A stretch of 64,000 nucleotides of DNA from Paralithodes platypus. Its lineage: Eukaryota; Arthropoda; Malacostraca; Decapoda; Lithodidae. A program made the translations under genes and the position numbers. Each line of letters begins with the position of its first letter. Position 1 is the stretch's first letter. The stretch spans positions 13,957,518 to 14,021,517 of the forward strand of contig CM064552.1 in the NCBI GenBank assembly GCA_032716605.1, written 5' to 3'. The notes under the pieces are model-generated. The model made no database searches. It was not told the DNA's origin and was given only the letters and a program-made list of their open reading frames with translations. Shown here piece after piece: positions 10,763-22,149 of this stretch.

Positions 10763-12120
10763 GTGTCGCCCAGCCGCCTCTCCTTCTGTTGCTGTCTGTT
10801 GCTGTTCCTTCTGTTGGCCTGCTGTTCATTTTACTGTTGTCTCTTGCTTAATGTTCTGTTAATTCTTCCTGTTGTTGTTTTCCTGCTTTTTATTTTACTG
10901 TTGTATATCGTTGAATTGTTCTTCTTCTTCTTCCTGTTGTTTCTCGGTCAATGTTGTTTCTTCATTTTACTGTTGTATCTCGTTGAATTGTTCTGCTTCT
11001 TCCTGTTGTTCATTTTATTGTGTTTCTCGTTTAATGTTCTGTTTCTTACTGCTGTTCATTTTACTGTTGTACCTCGTTTAATGTGCTGCTTCTTCCTGCT
11101 GCTGTTCATTTTGCTGCTATATCTCGTTTAATCTTCTCGTTTATATCTTCTTCCTGTTAATTTTACTGTTGTGTCTCGTTTAATGTTCTGTTTCTTCCTG
11201 CTGTATATTTTGGTGTTGCATCTCGTTTAATGTTCTGTTCTTACTGCTGTTAATTTCACTGTTGCATCTCGTTTAATGTTCTGTTACTTACTGCTGCTGT
11301 TGTTCTGCTTTTCATGGTACTGTTGTGTCTTGGTCAATGTGCTGTTCGTTCCTCCTGTTAGTGTTGTTCTGCTGTTAATTCTACTGTTGTCTCTAGCTTA
11401 ATGGTCTGTCTGTTCCTTATGCTGCTGTACTGTTGCGTGTGGTATTGTTACGTTGTTCCTGCTATTGTTCTGCCGTTTCCTTTGCTGGTACTGTTGTCAT
11501 ATAGTTCCTTACTATGCTGGTGTTACCCGGTACTTCTTATTCTGTGTTATCTTTCATCTGTTATTGCCCAGCTTTTTGTTTTGTTTCTTGATACCCTTTC
11601 TTCCATTGTTGTTGTTGTCTCGCTGTACCTTCTGTTGTTGTCCTGTTGTTCCACTTGGTATTGTTGTCCTTCTGTTATTGTTGTTGTCCTGCTGTTCATT
11701 ATGTTGTTATAATTGTCCTATCGTCTCGTTTGCAGTTATTGTCCTGCTGTTTCTTTTTACTGTTGCTGTCTTACTGCTCCTTCTGGTGTTGTTGTCCTGC
11801 TGTTCCTTCTGTTGTTATGGTTGTCCTGTTGTTTCGTTTGCTGTTATTGTCCTGCTGTTCCTTCTGTTGTCCTGCTGTTCTTTTGACTGTTGCTGTCTTA
11901 CTGCTCCTTCTGTTGTTGTTGTCCTGCTTTTCATTCTGTTGTTATTGCTGTCCTGGTGTTCAGTTTGCTGTTATTGTCTTGCTGTTCCCTTTGCTGTTGT
12001 TGTCCTGGTGTTTACTGTGCTGTTATTTTCCTGCTGTTCCTTTTGTTGGTGCTGTTGTTCCTAACGTTCTTTCTGTTGATGTTAATGTCTGTTTCTATTA
12101 GTGTTGATATTTTGTTGTAG
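10763..12120. repeat. Degenerate T/C/G tandem repeat (CTGTTGTT-rich)
   Basis: At about 10800-11400 a unit of roughly 47 bp recurs (TTCCTGCTGTTCATTTTACT then GTTGTATCTCGTTTAATGTTC). From about 11450 it changes to a shorter unit built on GTTGTCCTGCTGTTCCTTCT. The plus strand is nearly free of A. Long V/L/C/F-rich frames (up to 203 codons) are repeat translations. Confidence 0.7.
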
Positions 12121-12154
12121 TCTTTTGGAGCTCACCACAATCGTACAAGGAAGA

Positions 12155-12157
<3 letters not shown>

Positions 12158-12231
<74 letters not shown>
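12158..12231. repeat. (GA)n microsatellite
   Basis: About 37 GA units, then a short ATCT run. Confidence 0.97.
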
Positions 12232-12232
<1 letters not shown>

Positions 12233-12239
12233 CTATCTA

Positions 12240-12400
12240 TCTATAATTATAAATACCGGTATATACAGTATATATATATATATTATATATATATATAAAT
12301 ATATATATATATACCGTATATATATATATATATACAGTATATCCTATACACCGTATATATACTGTATATACACTGTATAAACAGTATATATATATGAAGA
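12240..12400. repeat. TA-rich palindromic tract
   Basis: Alternating TA runs broken by ACCGG, CAGT and CCGT motifs, each occurring in both orientations, so the whole tract can fold on itself. Confidence 0.7.
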
Positions 12401-12808
12401 GGGAGCTACATTATATGAAGCAAAATATTAACCAGTCAATTTTCCTTACACCGGAAAATCGTTGATATACACAGTACTGCATTCTTGAACATTATGTCTG
12501 CTCCTGAAGTGAACAAAGGCTCCAGGGTACCCATATGAACGATTTCATGAAATGCCGCATAAATTGACTGATTATGACACCTGCCTTAGTATCTAATATT
12601 ATCAAGGTCTAACAACAGGGGTGAGCGAAAGGCAAAGTGATAGTTAGAAGTGGAAGGGGGGGGGGGGGGGGGGTGCTAGGGAAATACCTGAGAGGCATTA
12701 ATGTGCCAGCCATCAGTTACAGAAATTCCCTAACTTGACCAGTCATCACTCAATGAAATTTCTTAGATTTTATACCCATCGCTCTGAAACATTCCTGGGC
12801 TGACTATG
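12400..12808. other. Spacer, no gene
   Basis: Unique-looking sequence with a G homopolymer at about 12656-12673. Confidence 0.55.

Positions 12809-12864
<56 letters not shown>
12809..12864. repeat. (GT)n microsatellite
   Basis: About 27 GT units followed by T runs. Confidence 0.97.
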
Positions 12865-12867
<3 letters not shown>

Positions 12868-13197
12868 TTTTTGTTTTTTTTTTGTTTTTTAATGCAAATT
12901 ATGAAGTATATTATTGTATATACACCAGATGGCGAAATACGTTCTTGAAAATTTAACATGACCTTCATAAATATCACCTACCTATGTGGAGTTCGCCACT
13001 CTTGCTAGTGGCACCGAGGAGCGCACCGCCCTACGTTGTATCCCAAAGATTACTTTAAGTATACTGAAATAAGCCCTTATGGTTGATGGTGGTGTTATTG
13101 TTGATAATAATTATGGCTACTGTTATATTTTCATGTTGATGTTAGTATTTTGTTGATATTATTATTGCTGATGTTCTTGATGTTTTTGTCGTTATGG

Positions 13198-13422
13198 TTG
13201 CAACGGTTCCAGGTCATCTCAACCAGTAGACCATTTCAACCAGTAGCTCTCAACCAGTGCCAAATTAACCCAGACCAACCAACCCAGTGCCAAAATATAG
13301 TACTAATCTAACTTAACTTAACTTAACCTAACCTAACCTAACCTAACCGAATTGGTTGATTTGGTACTGGTTGAGAGCTACTGGTTGAAATGGTCTACTG
13401 GTTGAGTTGACCGGTTTCAACT
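13198..13422. repeat. Inverted repeat with telomere-type loop
   Basis: Arms of about 70 bp (13198-13270 and 13350-13422) are reverse complements with few mismatches. Each carries three spaced copies of CAACCAGTA or CAACCAGT. The loop (about 13308-13349) holds CTTAA then CCTAA pentamers, the complement of the TTAGG telomere repeat. It looks like a fold-back MITE whose loop captured or amplified telomeric sequence. No coding capacity. Confidence 0.75.
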
Positions 13423-13429
13423 CTAGATG

Positions 13430-14080
13430 TAGTTACTTATGTTTTGTTGATGTGTTATATGGTTGTTATTTCTATTGTTGCAGGTAGTGTCTTTTTATTG
13501 TTGAATATCTATCCTAAATAATGAAGTATGTTATTTATTGCACCGGTAAATATGTTTGAGTAACTAATTACATTCCAATGACTGTATACTAATGACAAAT
13601 ATGATAAAAAAAAACATATAATATCAAATTAATAGTGTTCAGTTAGACAGATACTGAATTTTAATGCTAAGGAAAGCTGATAATTTGGTAAGCATAGGAT
13701 TTGTTTTTTTCTGTCCATTCCTTCACGCGATTTCATAAACCTGCAAAGTAATCTGTTTCTATCCAGTTATCGGAGGGACTGGAGGGGTTGTGAGAGAGTC
13801 AGTGGTTGTTATTTCCTTTCTTATACTCCACTTTATAGTTTTATTTGTATCTGCATCAGATATAAAACCATACAACTTTTCTGATACCTAAAGATTGTGT
13901 GTTCTGCGTATCTACGGAGCAAATATCAATACAAATGTCTATCTGGCTTCCTCTCTTCTTCACTCTTTCTAAATACCGGTATGTGCAGTAAAAGTGGAAT
14001 GACAAGAAGGTCCACTATACTGTATATATGTTGTAGTAAAATTAATAAAAAATAGATATATCCATCAGCTGACTGGTGAA
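13430..14080. other. Spacer, no gene
   Basis: AT-rich sequence without recognisable coding or repeat structure. Confidence 0.55.
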
Positions 14081-14084
14081 GGGG

Positions 14085-14780
14085 GCGAAGAAGGGGGTTG
14101 AGAGAGGGGGCATGAGAGGTGCAGAAGAGGGGGGGGGGGGAGAAGAGAGGGAAGGGAGGATGGGGTTCATCAGAGTTTCAGAGCAGGGGGACAAGGGGGG
14201 GAGGGTATAAGGGCTACAGAAGAGAGGGGGGAGTGAAAGGGTGGGACACAGGTAGGCTTTTCTCATGTACTGTAGTTTTTATACATATTCCTGTTTGACA
14301 GGTGATGTCAGGATGTCAGGTGTGTTGGGAGGGGAGGGAGGGAAGAGTAGGGTTGGAAAGGGAAGTGAAGGGAAAGGGAGGGAAGAGAAGGGAGGGGAGA
14401 GGGATGAGAAGGGAGGGGAGAGGGATGAGAAGGGAGGGGAGAGGGATGAGAAGGGAGGGGAGAGGGATGAGAAGGGGATAAAAAGGGAGGGGAGGACGGG
14501 GGAGAGAAGGAAAGGGAAGGGGAGGGGAGGGGAGGAGAGGGAAAGGAAGGGAAGGGAAGGGAAGGGGAGGGAAGGGAAGGGGAGGGGAGGGGAAGGGAGG
14601 AGAAGTGAAGTGAAGGGAAGGAGAGGGAAGGGAAGGGAAGGGAAGGGAAGGGAAGGGAAGGGAAGGGAAGTGAAGTGAAGTGAAGGGAAGGAGAGGGAAG
14701 GGAAGGGAAGGAAAGGGGAGGGGAAGGGAGGGGAGGGAAGAGAAGAGAAAAGGAGGAGATGGAAAGGGAGGGGAGGTCAC
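14085..14780. repeat. G/A-rich tract with short tandem units
   Basis: The 14085-14250 part is G-rich. At 14388-14475 a 21-bp unit (GAAGGGAGGGGAGAGGGATGA) is repeated four times. From about 14500 to 14750 a GGGAA pentamer repeat dominates. The E/G/K/R-rich frame on plus and the P/S/L frame on minus are repeat translations. Confidence 0.8.
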
Positions 14781-15029
14781 TAGCTCCCTATAGAAAGTAG
14801 GGAGTGTACAGTCACTATCAGAAGTTGGTACCTACTTCTACAACTTCAACACTGGCGATGGGCTGGTCTATCAGAGGGAGACCTGAGCGATTTCCGCCAT
14901 ACCCATAGCTTACTCTGACTGTTCCTTTTACTTATATATTTTCTAAATCTCAAGTGACGGCGTCTCTTCCGTGGATTGACCTCCCAATCTACCAAGATTG
15001 GAAGCTAAAGCGTCACATTATTCCTTTGC

Positions 15030-15285
15030 CCCTCAACTTTCTCTTCATAATTGCTGAGGGGCACAGGGCCCTGGGTGGGGCTTTGGTTTCCCGGGCGTTT
15101 ACGCACCCTCTCAGCTCCCCGCCATGGAGTGGCTTCGGTCACCCAGGCTTTATTGTGGTCGGCAGGGAGGGTTCTGTGGGGGCGCTCGTTTATGGCCTTG
15201 GCCTTACTCGGGGCCTTGGGGCTGTTCGGCCAGGCAGCTTGGGGAACAACAACAACAACAACTTCAACATTCATTAACCCGGCAA
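15030..15285 (+). repeat. GC-rich retroelement 3' end with (AAC)n tail
   Basis: A compositionally distinct GC-rich block (GGGCACAGGGCCCTGGGTGG to CCAGGCAGCTTGGGG) ends in CAA/AAC triplets at about 15245-15262. That is typical of a LINE or SINE 3' end with a trinucleotide tail. I do not recognise the family. The overlapping frames on both strands are not convincing proteins. Confidence 0.45.
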
Positions 15286-15532
15286 AGGCTAGACTATGGT
15301 ATTTGAAGCTTCCCGCCAAGCGGAGGTATTTTGGTTCATTCCCGACGAAAATCGTAATTTTACCATAAATATCGTTATTACTTATTCATATGCGCCTATT
15401 TTATGTTTAATATGAAGATATTAACATTTAAGAGCAACAAAACAAGTGGGAATAATATTTGGGTGGTGAAAAAGAAGTATTATTGCCGACCGGTCCATTC
15501 ATGAGGGGAGAGCCGCCGCGGCGTATATCAAA

Positions 15533-16065
15533 GGAGTACAAAGGAAATCAAGCAACAACAGATCTAGTGACCCTTCTAGGTTGCTTGTCCTCCAAAACAC
15601 TGAGGATCAAGTGTCCAAACAGTGGTTTAGAGTGGGTAAGGGAACATTGGAAAGGGAATTACTGCCCTGGAACTAATGTCCGTGGCAGGATTAGGAAGTT
15701 AGTAGGGGACAGATGGGTTAGTAACTGAGGGGGGGATAAAATAAAGTTATTCATTTACAAACGCAGTCAGTCGCGGGTTTAATGCGAGATATTTGTCTAG
15801 GCGGAGTTTAAATGAATCAACGGTGATGCAGTCTATAACGTTTCGGGGAAGCCCATTCCACAAGTTGACAACTCGATTGAAGAAGAAATTCTTAGATTCG
15901 TGCGAGTTAAAAGATTTACCAATAATTTTGCAACCGTTTCCCCGCGTGTAATTAGATTGGTCGATAGTGAAGTACTTACTACTTCTCTCTCCTCCCGAGT
16001 TCTCAAGCAACACTGACGGCTCTAAGTAGAAGTTTCTCTGTTGCAAGGATCTCTAGATGCCTCGC
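15533..16065 (-). pseudogene. CR1/Jockey-like LINE 3' fragment (copy 1)
   Basis: Minus-strand coding from about 16046 to 15747 gives the C-terminus of a LINE RT protein: KYFTIDQSNYTRGNGCKIIG, then KNFFFNRVVNLWNGLPRNVI and SFKLRLDKYL. This is the familiar FFxxRVxxxWNxLP block. About 210 bp of 3' UTR follow, ending in a short tandem tail (GTACAAAGGA read on plus at 15533-15545). It is nearly identical to 50666-51120. The 5' end is truncated before the palm domain. The UTR also carries an incidental 89-codon plus-strand frame. Confidence 0.8.
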
Positions 16066-16069
16066 CTAT

Positions 16070-16680
16070 GCTATAGAGACCGCGTGAAGGAAATTCGCGC
16101 CGAAAATTACCCGATAAAAGGGGGAATAAGAGGAAAAATAGGTGATAAATGAGGAGGTGGGAAAAGGAGGAGAAGGGCACATATGTAGGAATGGTAGCAA
16201 GTAATGGAGGGGAATGATCTCATCATATCACATATTGCTTTGTTTTGAGTGCCACTGGGATGTTTTAAAAGGCCTTTTTTATGGGACTTGGATCTTATGA
16301 GGACCTTCACCTTTGCCCACCAAACCTCTTATGAGGATTTTCGTCTTTCTCTGGTTAACCGTCTAGTAGACAGAAAATTAAAGTCCTTAGCATACATCAA
16401 CAAAACATATATTTAAACCTTTCTTTAGTTTTGTTGACAATGTTTTTTTGGTCTATTAAATCAAAAGAGGAATGCACAGAATAAAGTTGAGAATGAGGTA
16501 CGCAACTTTTGAGTGTGACTGTACAACAATAAAAATTATGTTCCCAAGCAAAACAGTTGACAACTTTATCCAGATTCTATGCTGCAGATATCTGGTAGCA
16601 TGTGTGTAAACGTGTGTGGTGACTAAAGCCATCTGTTGGCCTTGTTAGCTTGTCCTGAGGTCGAAGTATATGCTAACTAG
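16070..16680. other. Spacer, no gene
   Basis: No recognisable gene. The short minus-strand frame at 16107-16310 has no family resemblance. Confidence 0.5.
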
Positions 16681-17032
16681 AGGGGCACTCGGGCGGGCAC
16701 ATATCTCCGCCTACGCTGGTGAGGTATGCGCTCTACTTATCACCTCTTAAATGGAATCACTTCTTCCTTGGCGCATATCTTATCTGGCCACCAAATTTTG
16801 TGAACATCAGTTCATAACTTCGTGACCCGTCACCGCTGGTGGAGGTATGCACTCAGTCGATCACCTTTTAAATTGAATACATTCTTGTGGCACATATCCT
16901 ACTGTATATGCCCACCAACTTCCGTGAAAATCGGTTCATAACTTTTTTAGATATTTTGTTTACAGGCAGGCAGAAGGACAACAAACAAACGAAAACATAA
17001 CCTCTACCGATTTCGTTGGCGGCGGTAAATAC
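16681..17032 (+). repeat. RTE-like LINE 3' region, internally duplicated
   Basis: Two diverged copies of a unit of about 130 bp (16700-16822 and 16829-16950). Each carries GAGGTATGC, CACCTYTTAAATKGAAT, GCATATCYTA, GTGAAAATCGG or a close variant, and GTTCATAACTT. The end has the run ACAGGCAGGCAGAAGGACAA and ACCGATTTCGTTGGCGGCGG. Similar AATCGGTTCATAACTTTTT and GGCGGAGGT ends are common in marine invertebrate RTE-type elements, which is recollection rather than a search. A short piece recurs at 6233. Confidence 0.5.
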
Positions 17033-17039
17033 TGTATGC

Positions 17040-17578
17040 CACAACACTAGGTTGTTTGCATGATAATGTTTTAGACAATCTAAGAATATATATATTTAGA
17101 GAACCTCGGGAATTAATTCTAAATACCATTAATTATGAGAGCATTCTTCAGGTTATCAAACATTGTATATTCATATTCATGCAAAACAAACAAATGCCAA
17201 CATTTTATGCTGGTGAAAATAAACAACCGTATGTATGTAGATTATCTATGTAAAATATAATATGTGCTAAACATATAATAAAATTAGCTCTCTCTCCTCC
17301 TTCTCTAATAATTATGCTCTAATCTTACCATCAATATGTTCTACTAAATCATCATCTCCCCTCAGGTCTCTTCGTTTGCCCTCCCCTTGTCTGCCCTCAT
17401 TTCCCCTCGCACGGAACAGAATTTATTAGCAGGTCTTCTTGTAATACACCAACAAGAATTGTGCTTGTCTTCCCTCTTATTGCCTTGTCTTTCTGTTCCT
17501 ATTTTTGTCTTATAATGGAAAAGCTTGTTGTACCATGCCTAGCTAATTTAGTATATGAATAAAATAATCTATGTACCG
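17040..17578. other. Spacer, no gene
   Basis: AT-rich then pyrimidine-rich. No coding signal recognised. Confidence 0.5.
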
Positions 17579-18222
17579 GTATCTATCTATTGCCTGACGC
17601 CATAATCCCCTAAGGGGTGGCCACGAACGAAACGCCCCCATGCACCTCTAACCCCATTCAGTCGTTGCCCCTCCTCCCATCCAACACCGCTTTAGCTCAT
17701 ATACTTCTTAACTCCATCCTTCCACCTCTCACTCGGTCTACCTCTCCCTCTCGGTCCTTCCACCTCACTCCCGTGCACTATGTTAGTCATTCTCTCGCTT
17801 CCCATACGTTCCACATGGCCGAACCATCTCAAGGTGTTCTTGTTTACACTTACCAGCACATATACATCCACACCACACCTCTCTCTTACTTCCTCATTCG
17901 TCTGTCTATCCCGCCATGTAACTCCGCACGCAGTTCTCAAGTAACTCATTTCCACCCCTCTCACTCTTGGTTTGAGTCTTTCCAACAACGTCCTTGCTTC
18001 GCTCCCGTAAGTCAATGTCGGGATTACCACACTGTCATGTAGGGATTTCTTTACTTCCACACTGACCATCCTATTTCTTGTTACTGCTTTCAGCGTTCCT
18101 TCAACCCTCTTCCCCTGTTGCACCCTCTCTCGCACTTCTTCATCCATACTCCCATCTTTACTCAACACATTGCCCAAATAACTAAAAGAGCCGACATTCT
18201 CCATAGCTTGACCGTTCAACAA
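17579..18222 (-). pseudogene. LINE RT C-terminal region, 5'-truncated
   Basis: Minus-strand frame 18222-17692 (176 codons) starts at LNGQAMENVGSFSYLGN, the post-palm FxYLG block of Jockey/RTE-like reverse transcriptases. It continues through KKSLHDSVVIPTLTYGSE, LRWFGHVERMG and GRGRPSERWKDGVKKYM. Downstream of the stop at 17692 the same family's C-terminal tail and 3' end continue in other frames to the CATAATGGC-type end, with a TAGA microsatellite tail at 17579-17592. The closest relative in the window is 60026-61145. It lacks the palm and is not functional. Confidence 0.85.
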
Positions 18223-18224
18223 AA

Positions 18225-18838
18225 TAAGTGATTATTTAATTATTACTCATATTTAGATATTCAAAATAAAATGTCCACACTCTATTTTAGCTTCTTTTAT
18301 TCAACCTTTTTTCCTATTTCATACGCACATTGTCTGTTTTTCATCTGAGTATAATATGTCATGATAACTGATATCTAATAGATATCTGATTCATGTGGTT
18401 CAGCTACTGGTCTATGTGTCTCTGTAATGTATCTTTCGTGCATAAGAAACATACAAATGAAATCAACCTAAATCTAAATATGCCTTGCTTGCAATCTATA
18501 CTCAATGGAAGTTTACCTCATCATTTATGGTGCCGGAGTGACGATAAATAATAATAAAAAAATAAATAAAAACACATACATGATTCCCTTTTTGTAGATC
18601 AATGCACCCACTTTTACTCTTCCCCATGCCCTTGCCATCTTCACAGCCTCCTCCCTCCCACCCGACACCCCACACCACTATCCTCCCCAAACACCCAGTC
18701 CTCCCCACACCCTCTTCTGTGCCTCTGTGTTTATGGTACTGTCCCTCACACACTGGCATCTGAAAAACCTGACTGACAGAATGTATAGGAGAGTGAAGGA
18801 AGTTCAAATAGATATCGGTCTGTGTATGTGTGGGTGCA
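18225..18838. other. Spacer, no gene
   Basis: No recognisable gene or repeat. Confidence 0.5.
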
Positions 18839-18850
18839 TTATATATATAT

Positions 18851-19375
18851 ACTAGCAGGGGTACCCGGCGTTGCCCGGGTAATCACCATAATCACCATCA
18901 CTACTACCACCACTACTACTACCATAATCACCATCATCAATCACTACCACAATCATCACAATACTACTACTACCATAATCACCGGCCTCTGTGCCTCATT
19001 AAACGGCGACCTCGATTTCGGCCGCTAAATGACCTCAGATTTTGGATCTGACCTCATCCGTACCCCCATTTTGGGAGGCTGCGAACAACTTTCGTTCCAT
19101 ACACCTTTTCGATCGGAGGCCTCCTTCTGCCCCAAACGGCATTTTTTCCGCATTTTGTTTTCGCTCCCGTATACTGCAGAAGTTCTGCCGAAAATTTTAT
19201 TAAACAAAAGTGTCTCTGATTTCCACTAAACTCGCCTAAAACCATCTCCAAAGCCTGGGCTTTCCAACGGTGCCCCACACTCCCACCTGGCACCAAAACT
19301 GTGGGAGGAGTTTAGTAACAAAGGTCGGGTAACTGACAAACAGACAAACATTGACCTTTATTTATTAAGATATAT
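18851..19375 (+). repeat. ACTAGC...CCCGG interspersed element in TA tract
   Basis: Begins ACTAGCAGGGGTACCCGGCG next to a TA run, carries a (CAC/ACT)n triplet stretch (18890-18985), and ends ACAAACAGACAAACATTGAC then TTTATTTATTAAGATATA. The start resembles the element at 40740 (ACTAGCTGAGGTACCGGGCA), and both end in an ACAAACAGACA motif next to TA-rich sequence. The family is not identified and no ORF is supported. Confidence 0.5.
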
Positions 19376-20026
19376 TCAATCTGAGGATATTTTTGTTTTT
19401 TTAACATTTCAAAATATCATCCAATACCTGTACCGCCAGACCATGAATTATAGACAAAATTCCCTAAGATTGTCCATGTATATACTGTACATCACCCTTT
19501 GAATGACTGTAAGGAAAAAAATACACTGCCAAATAATGGGTCAGGGATTAGTATGTAAAATAACCAATCTAACTACAAGATAACACATTATTGTATATTT
19601 CCTAGAGGTAAATTGGAAATGGTGTTACTTGACCCCGATATAAAGCCTACTATTTGTTTTCCTATACCATTTTCCCTAAGTATTTCTTTGTTAAATTTCA
19701 ACTCCGGAATGTTGTACCATTTTTTGCTGTGCCGTTTAAATTTAGCAATTTTTCAGTATGCCTTCTTTCACTATTTCTTTTTCCCGCGGATTTTTTATTA
19801 CGTCGAGTACCCATTTAGACAGCTGGTCACTTTGCTAATGAGGTGAACTTACCTGTGCCATGGCTCACAGGTGTTCACCTGTCCCTCTTTCACCTCTCCT
19901 GCCGCTCTCACTCACCTGTGGACAGATAACGGTTATTAAAGTTTGTATGGAAGGTTGAGAGGCAGGTTTTTAAATTATGATTTTTTTTTTGTATCTCAAT
20001 ACGATACGTTACTAAGTGACTAACAA
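19376..20026. other. Spacer, no gene
   Basis: Mixed AT-rich sequence. The 77-codon frame at 19613 shows no recognisable domain. Confidence 0.5.
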
Positions 20027-20027
20027 T

Positions 20028-20345
20028 GGATAGTATAAATATAATCAATAGAAGTAGAGTGAATAAGAAATAGCGTGAAGCGCCGATGATAAACAGTGAA
20101 GAGTATAAATAATATCAATAAGAGTAGAGTGAACAGGAAATAGCGTGAAATAAGCCGATAATAAACAACAGACAGAATGAATAGAATGCATAAGATTAAA
20201 ATGAATAAAAAATAGCGTGAAGAGTCGATGATAAAAAGTGAATAGTATAAATACAATCAATAGATGTCAAATTAATAAGAAATAGCGTGAAAAAGGCCGA
20301 TATTAAACAGTGGATAGCATAAAACAATAAGTGCTGAGTTAAAAA
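20028..20345. repeat. About 70-bp tandem repeat, 4-5 copies
   Basis: The unit contains TAGTATAAATAYAATCAATA, then AATAAGAAATAGCGTGAA and GCCGATGATAAACAGT. AATAGCGTGAA recurs five times about 65-75 bp apart. Copies are 75-90% similar by eye. Confidence 0.75.
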
Positions 20346-20394
20346 GGGCCGAAAGGATATCATGAACAGAGTGAAATAGGAGATAAAGGGAAAT

Positions 20395-20452
20395 GTGAGT
20401 AAGGGTCGAGAATGTGAGTAAGGGTCGAGAATGTGAGTAAGGGTCGAGAATG
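20395..20452. repeat. 19-bp tandem repeat, 3 copies
   Basis: ATGTGAGTAAGGGTCGAGA repeated three times without change. Confidence 0.9.
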
Positions 20453-20840
20453 AAAACGGAGATGAAATAGAATGGGACAAAACAAGAGGTTGGGACATAA
20501 GGAAACGGAAAAGCATACAAGAATATAATGAATAAGAGAGAGAGAAAAGGGTACAAGATAAAACAAACTGAATATCGGAGAGAACAAGTTAGAATATAAG
20601 GAAAACGAATGATCAACAAAGAATAAAATGAAATAACAGAAACCGCACTGTAGTTGTTTCAAAGAGTGCCAGTAAAGAGGCGATAATAAGTGACAAGCGT
20701 GAATAGAGAGGGTAATTGTAAATAGAAAGAGTAAATATGTAAGAGTAAATATGTATACAGGGGAAGTAAATAAGAGAGATGACTGAAGAAGACGAGGAGG
20801 AAGTCATAATGAGTAGAAATAATGAATAACATGAATAAGG

Positions 20841-20841
<1 letters not shown>

Positions 20842-20932
<91 letters not shown>
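20842..20932. repeat. (GA)n microsatellite
   Basis: About 45 GA units. Confidence 0.97.
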
Positions 20933-20935
<3 letters not shown>

Positions 20936-21069
20936 AAAACAAGATCTCGGTAATAATACACCACATAATATTACAAAGGCATACAATAGGCCCAAATCTT
21001 TTGTCTCTTGATAACGTAATTTACATATAATAGAGAATATTACCATAAAAAAGTAAATGTATTCACCAA

Positions 21070-21072
<3 letters not shown>

Positions 21073-21107
<35 letters not shown>

Positions 21108-21119
21108 TGTGTGTGTGTG
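21073..21119. repeat. Compound (GA)n-(GT)n microsatellite
   Basis: About 16 GA units followed by about 7 GT units. Confidence 0.95.
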
Positions 21120-21239
21120 AATGAGAGTGAGAGGCGGGTATTAAGCAGGATTAATTAAGAAGGGACCAAGGTGAAAAGGAAGACGAGAATACGAAGAACA
21201 GGCGAGGGAAGGAGGGAAGAGTATATGAGGAGGAATTAT

Positions 21240-21620
21240 AATGAGGGGAAATAACACATATGAAAAGGAATAATTCATATGAAAAGGAATAACACATATG
21301 AAAAGGATTAATTCATATGAAAAGGAATAACACATATGAAAAGAGTAATAACACAAATCAGAAGGGGAATAACACATATGAAAAGGGGAATAACACACAT
21401 GAAAAGAGGATAACACATAATATGAAAAGAGGATAACACATAATATGAAAAGAGGATAACACATAATATGAAAAGAGGAACAACACATGATATGAAAAGA
21501 GGAATAACACATGAAAAGAAGAATAACACATATGAAAAGAGGAATCACATCATATGAAAAGAGGAATAACACATATGAAAAGGGGAATAACACATATGAA
21601 AAGGGGAATAACACATATGG
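21240..21620. repeat. About 20-bp minisatellite (AATAACACATATGAAAAGGG)
   Basis: Roughly 18 units of AATAACACATATGAAAAGGG with length variants. One subset uses GGATAACACATAATATGAAA and another GATTAATTCATATGAAAAGG. The long minus-strand frame reading repeated FICVI/FHMCY is a repeat translation. Confidence 0.85.
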
Positions 21621-21734
21621 AATGAGATGCTTTACAACATTAAAGATAAAAACATTGAGAACGATGAGCAAGTAAACACATTATACACATTATCCTGCGT
21701 TAATCTCTAACCGGTTTGGTAAGATGATCCTCAG

Positions 21735-21864
21735 GGTATTAGAGTGTTGAGCCTATAATTGGGCTTTGTAATTGGGGTTGTGTGGGACAGGGATCTGCCT
21801 TGCTTAGGCCAATCGGCTTTCTGCAGACTCCCATTTTCTTATGTTCTTATGTTCTTATGTACAC
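21735..21864 (+). repeat. LINE 3' end with (ATGTTCTT)n-type tail
   Basis: Ends in GGCCAATCGGCTTTCTGCAG followed by CTTATGTTCTTATGTTCTTA. An 8-bp tail preceded by a GGCCAGTAGGCCTTCTGCAG-like motif is, from memory, a frequent 3' end of CR1-like LINEs in decapods. Only the last roughly 130 bp are present. Confidence 0.55.
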
Positions 21865-21904
21865 AAGACAAAGTACAAGGAACGCTATTTCTAGGGTTAA
21901 GAGG

Positions 21905-22148
21905 ATTAAAGGGAAGCTCTCTAGAAACCTTCTCCTTCATGTTTAGCCCCACTAGTTTTGAGATTTTAAAACAGTCGGCCCTTTAGTTTGTCGATTTATT
22001 TTTCCTGACGAGCGAAAGCAAGACTGCAATTTAAGAGGAACCGGCCCTCGGCCAGAGCATTGATCTAATGAAAAATGCACAAATTTATCTTGAATGGAAG
22101 TTTTGGGGATATTAAGCTTGATGGAGGTCTAGGGAGGAAAGTAAAACA
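21905..22148 (+). mobile_element. MITE family A, copy A4 (partial, diverged)
   Basis: From ATTAAAGGGAAGCTCTCTAG through CATGTTTAGCCCCACTAGTT, GACGAGCGAAAGCAAGAC and CCGGCC-CTC-GGCCAG to GCTTGATGGAGGTCTAGGGA. The right terminus is missing. It follows directly on the LINE tail. Confidence 0.7.
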
Positions 22149-22149
22149 C

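Noticed and set aside
11453..12064. 203-codon V/L/C/F-rich frame resembling a membrane protein
   Set aside because: It follows the period of the CTGTTGTT-type repeat, and all three frames are open. Apparent hydrophobicity is due to GTT/CTG/TTC codons.
15005..15319. 104-105-codon frames on both strands in the GC-rich block
   Set aside because: The block ends in an AAC-triplet tail typical of a retroelement 3' end. Both strands are open because of GC bias. No recognisable domain.
15459..15728. 89-codon plus-strand frame with a protein-like composition
   Set aside because: It lies antisense in the 3' UTR of the LINE, and the same sequence at 50666 has a different plus-strand frame. It is incidental to the element.
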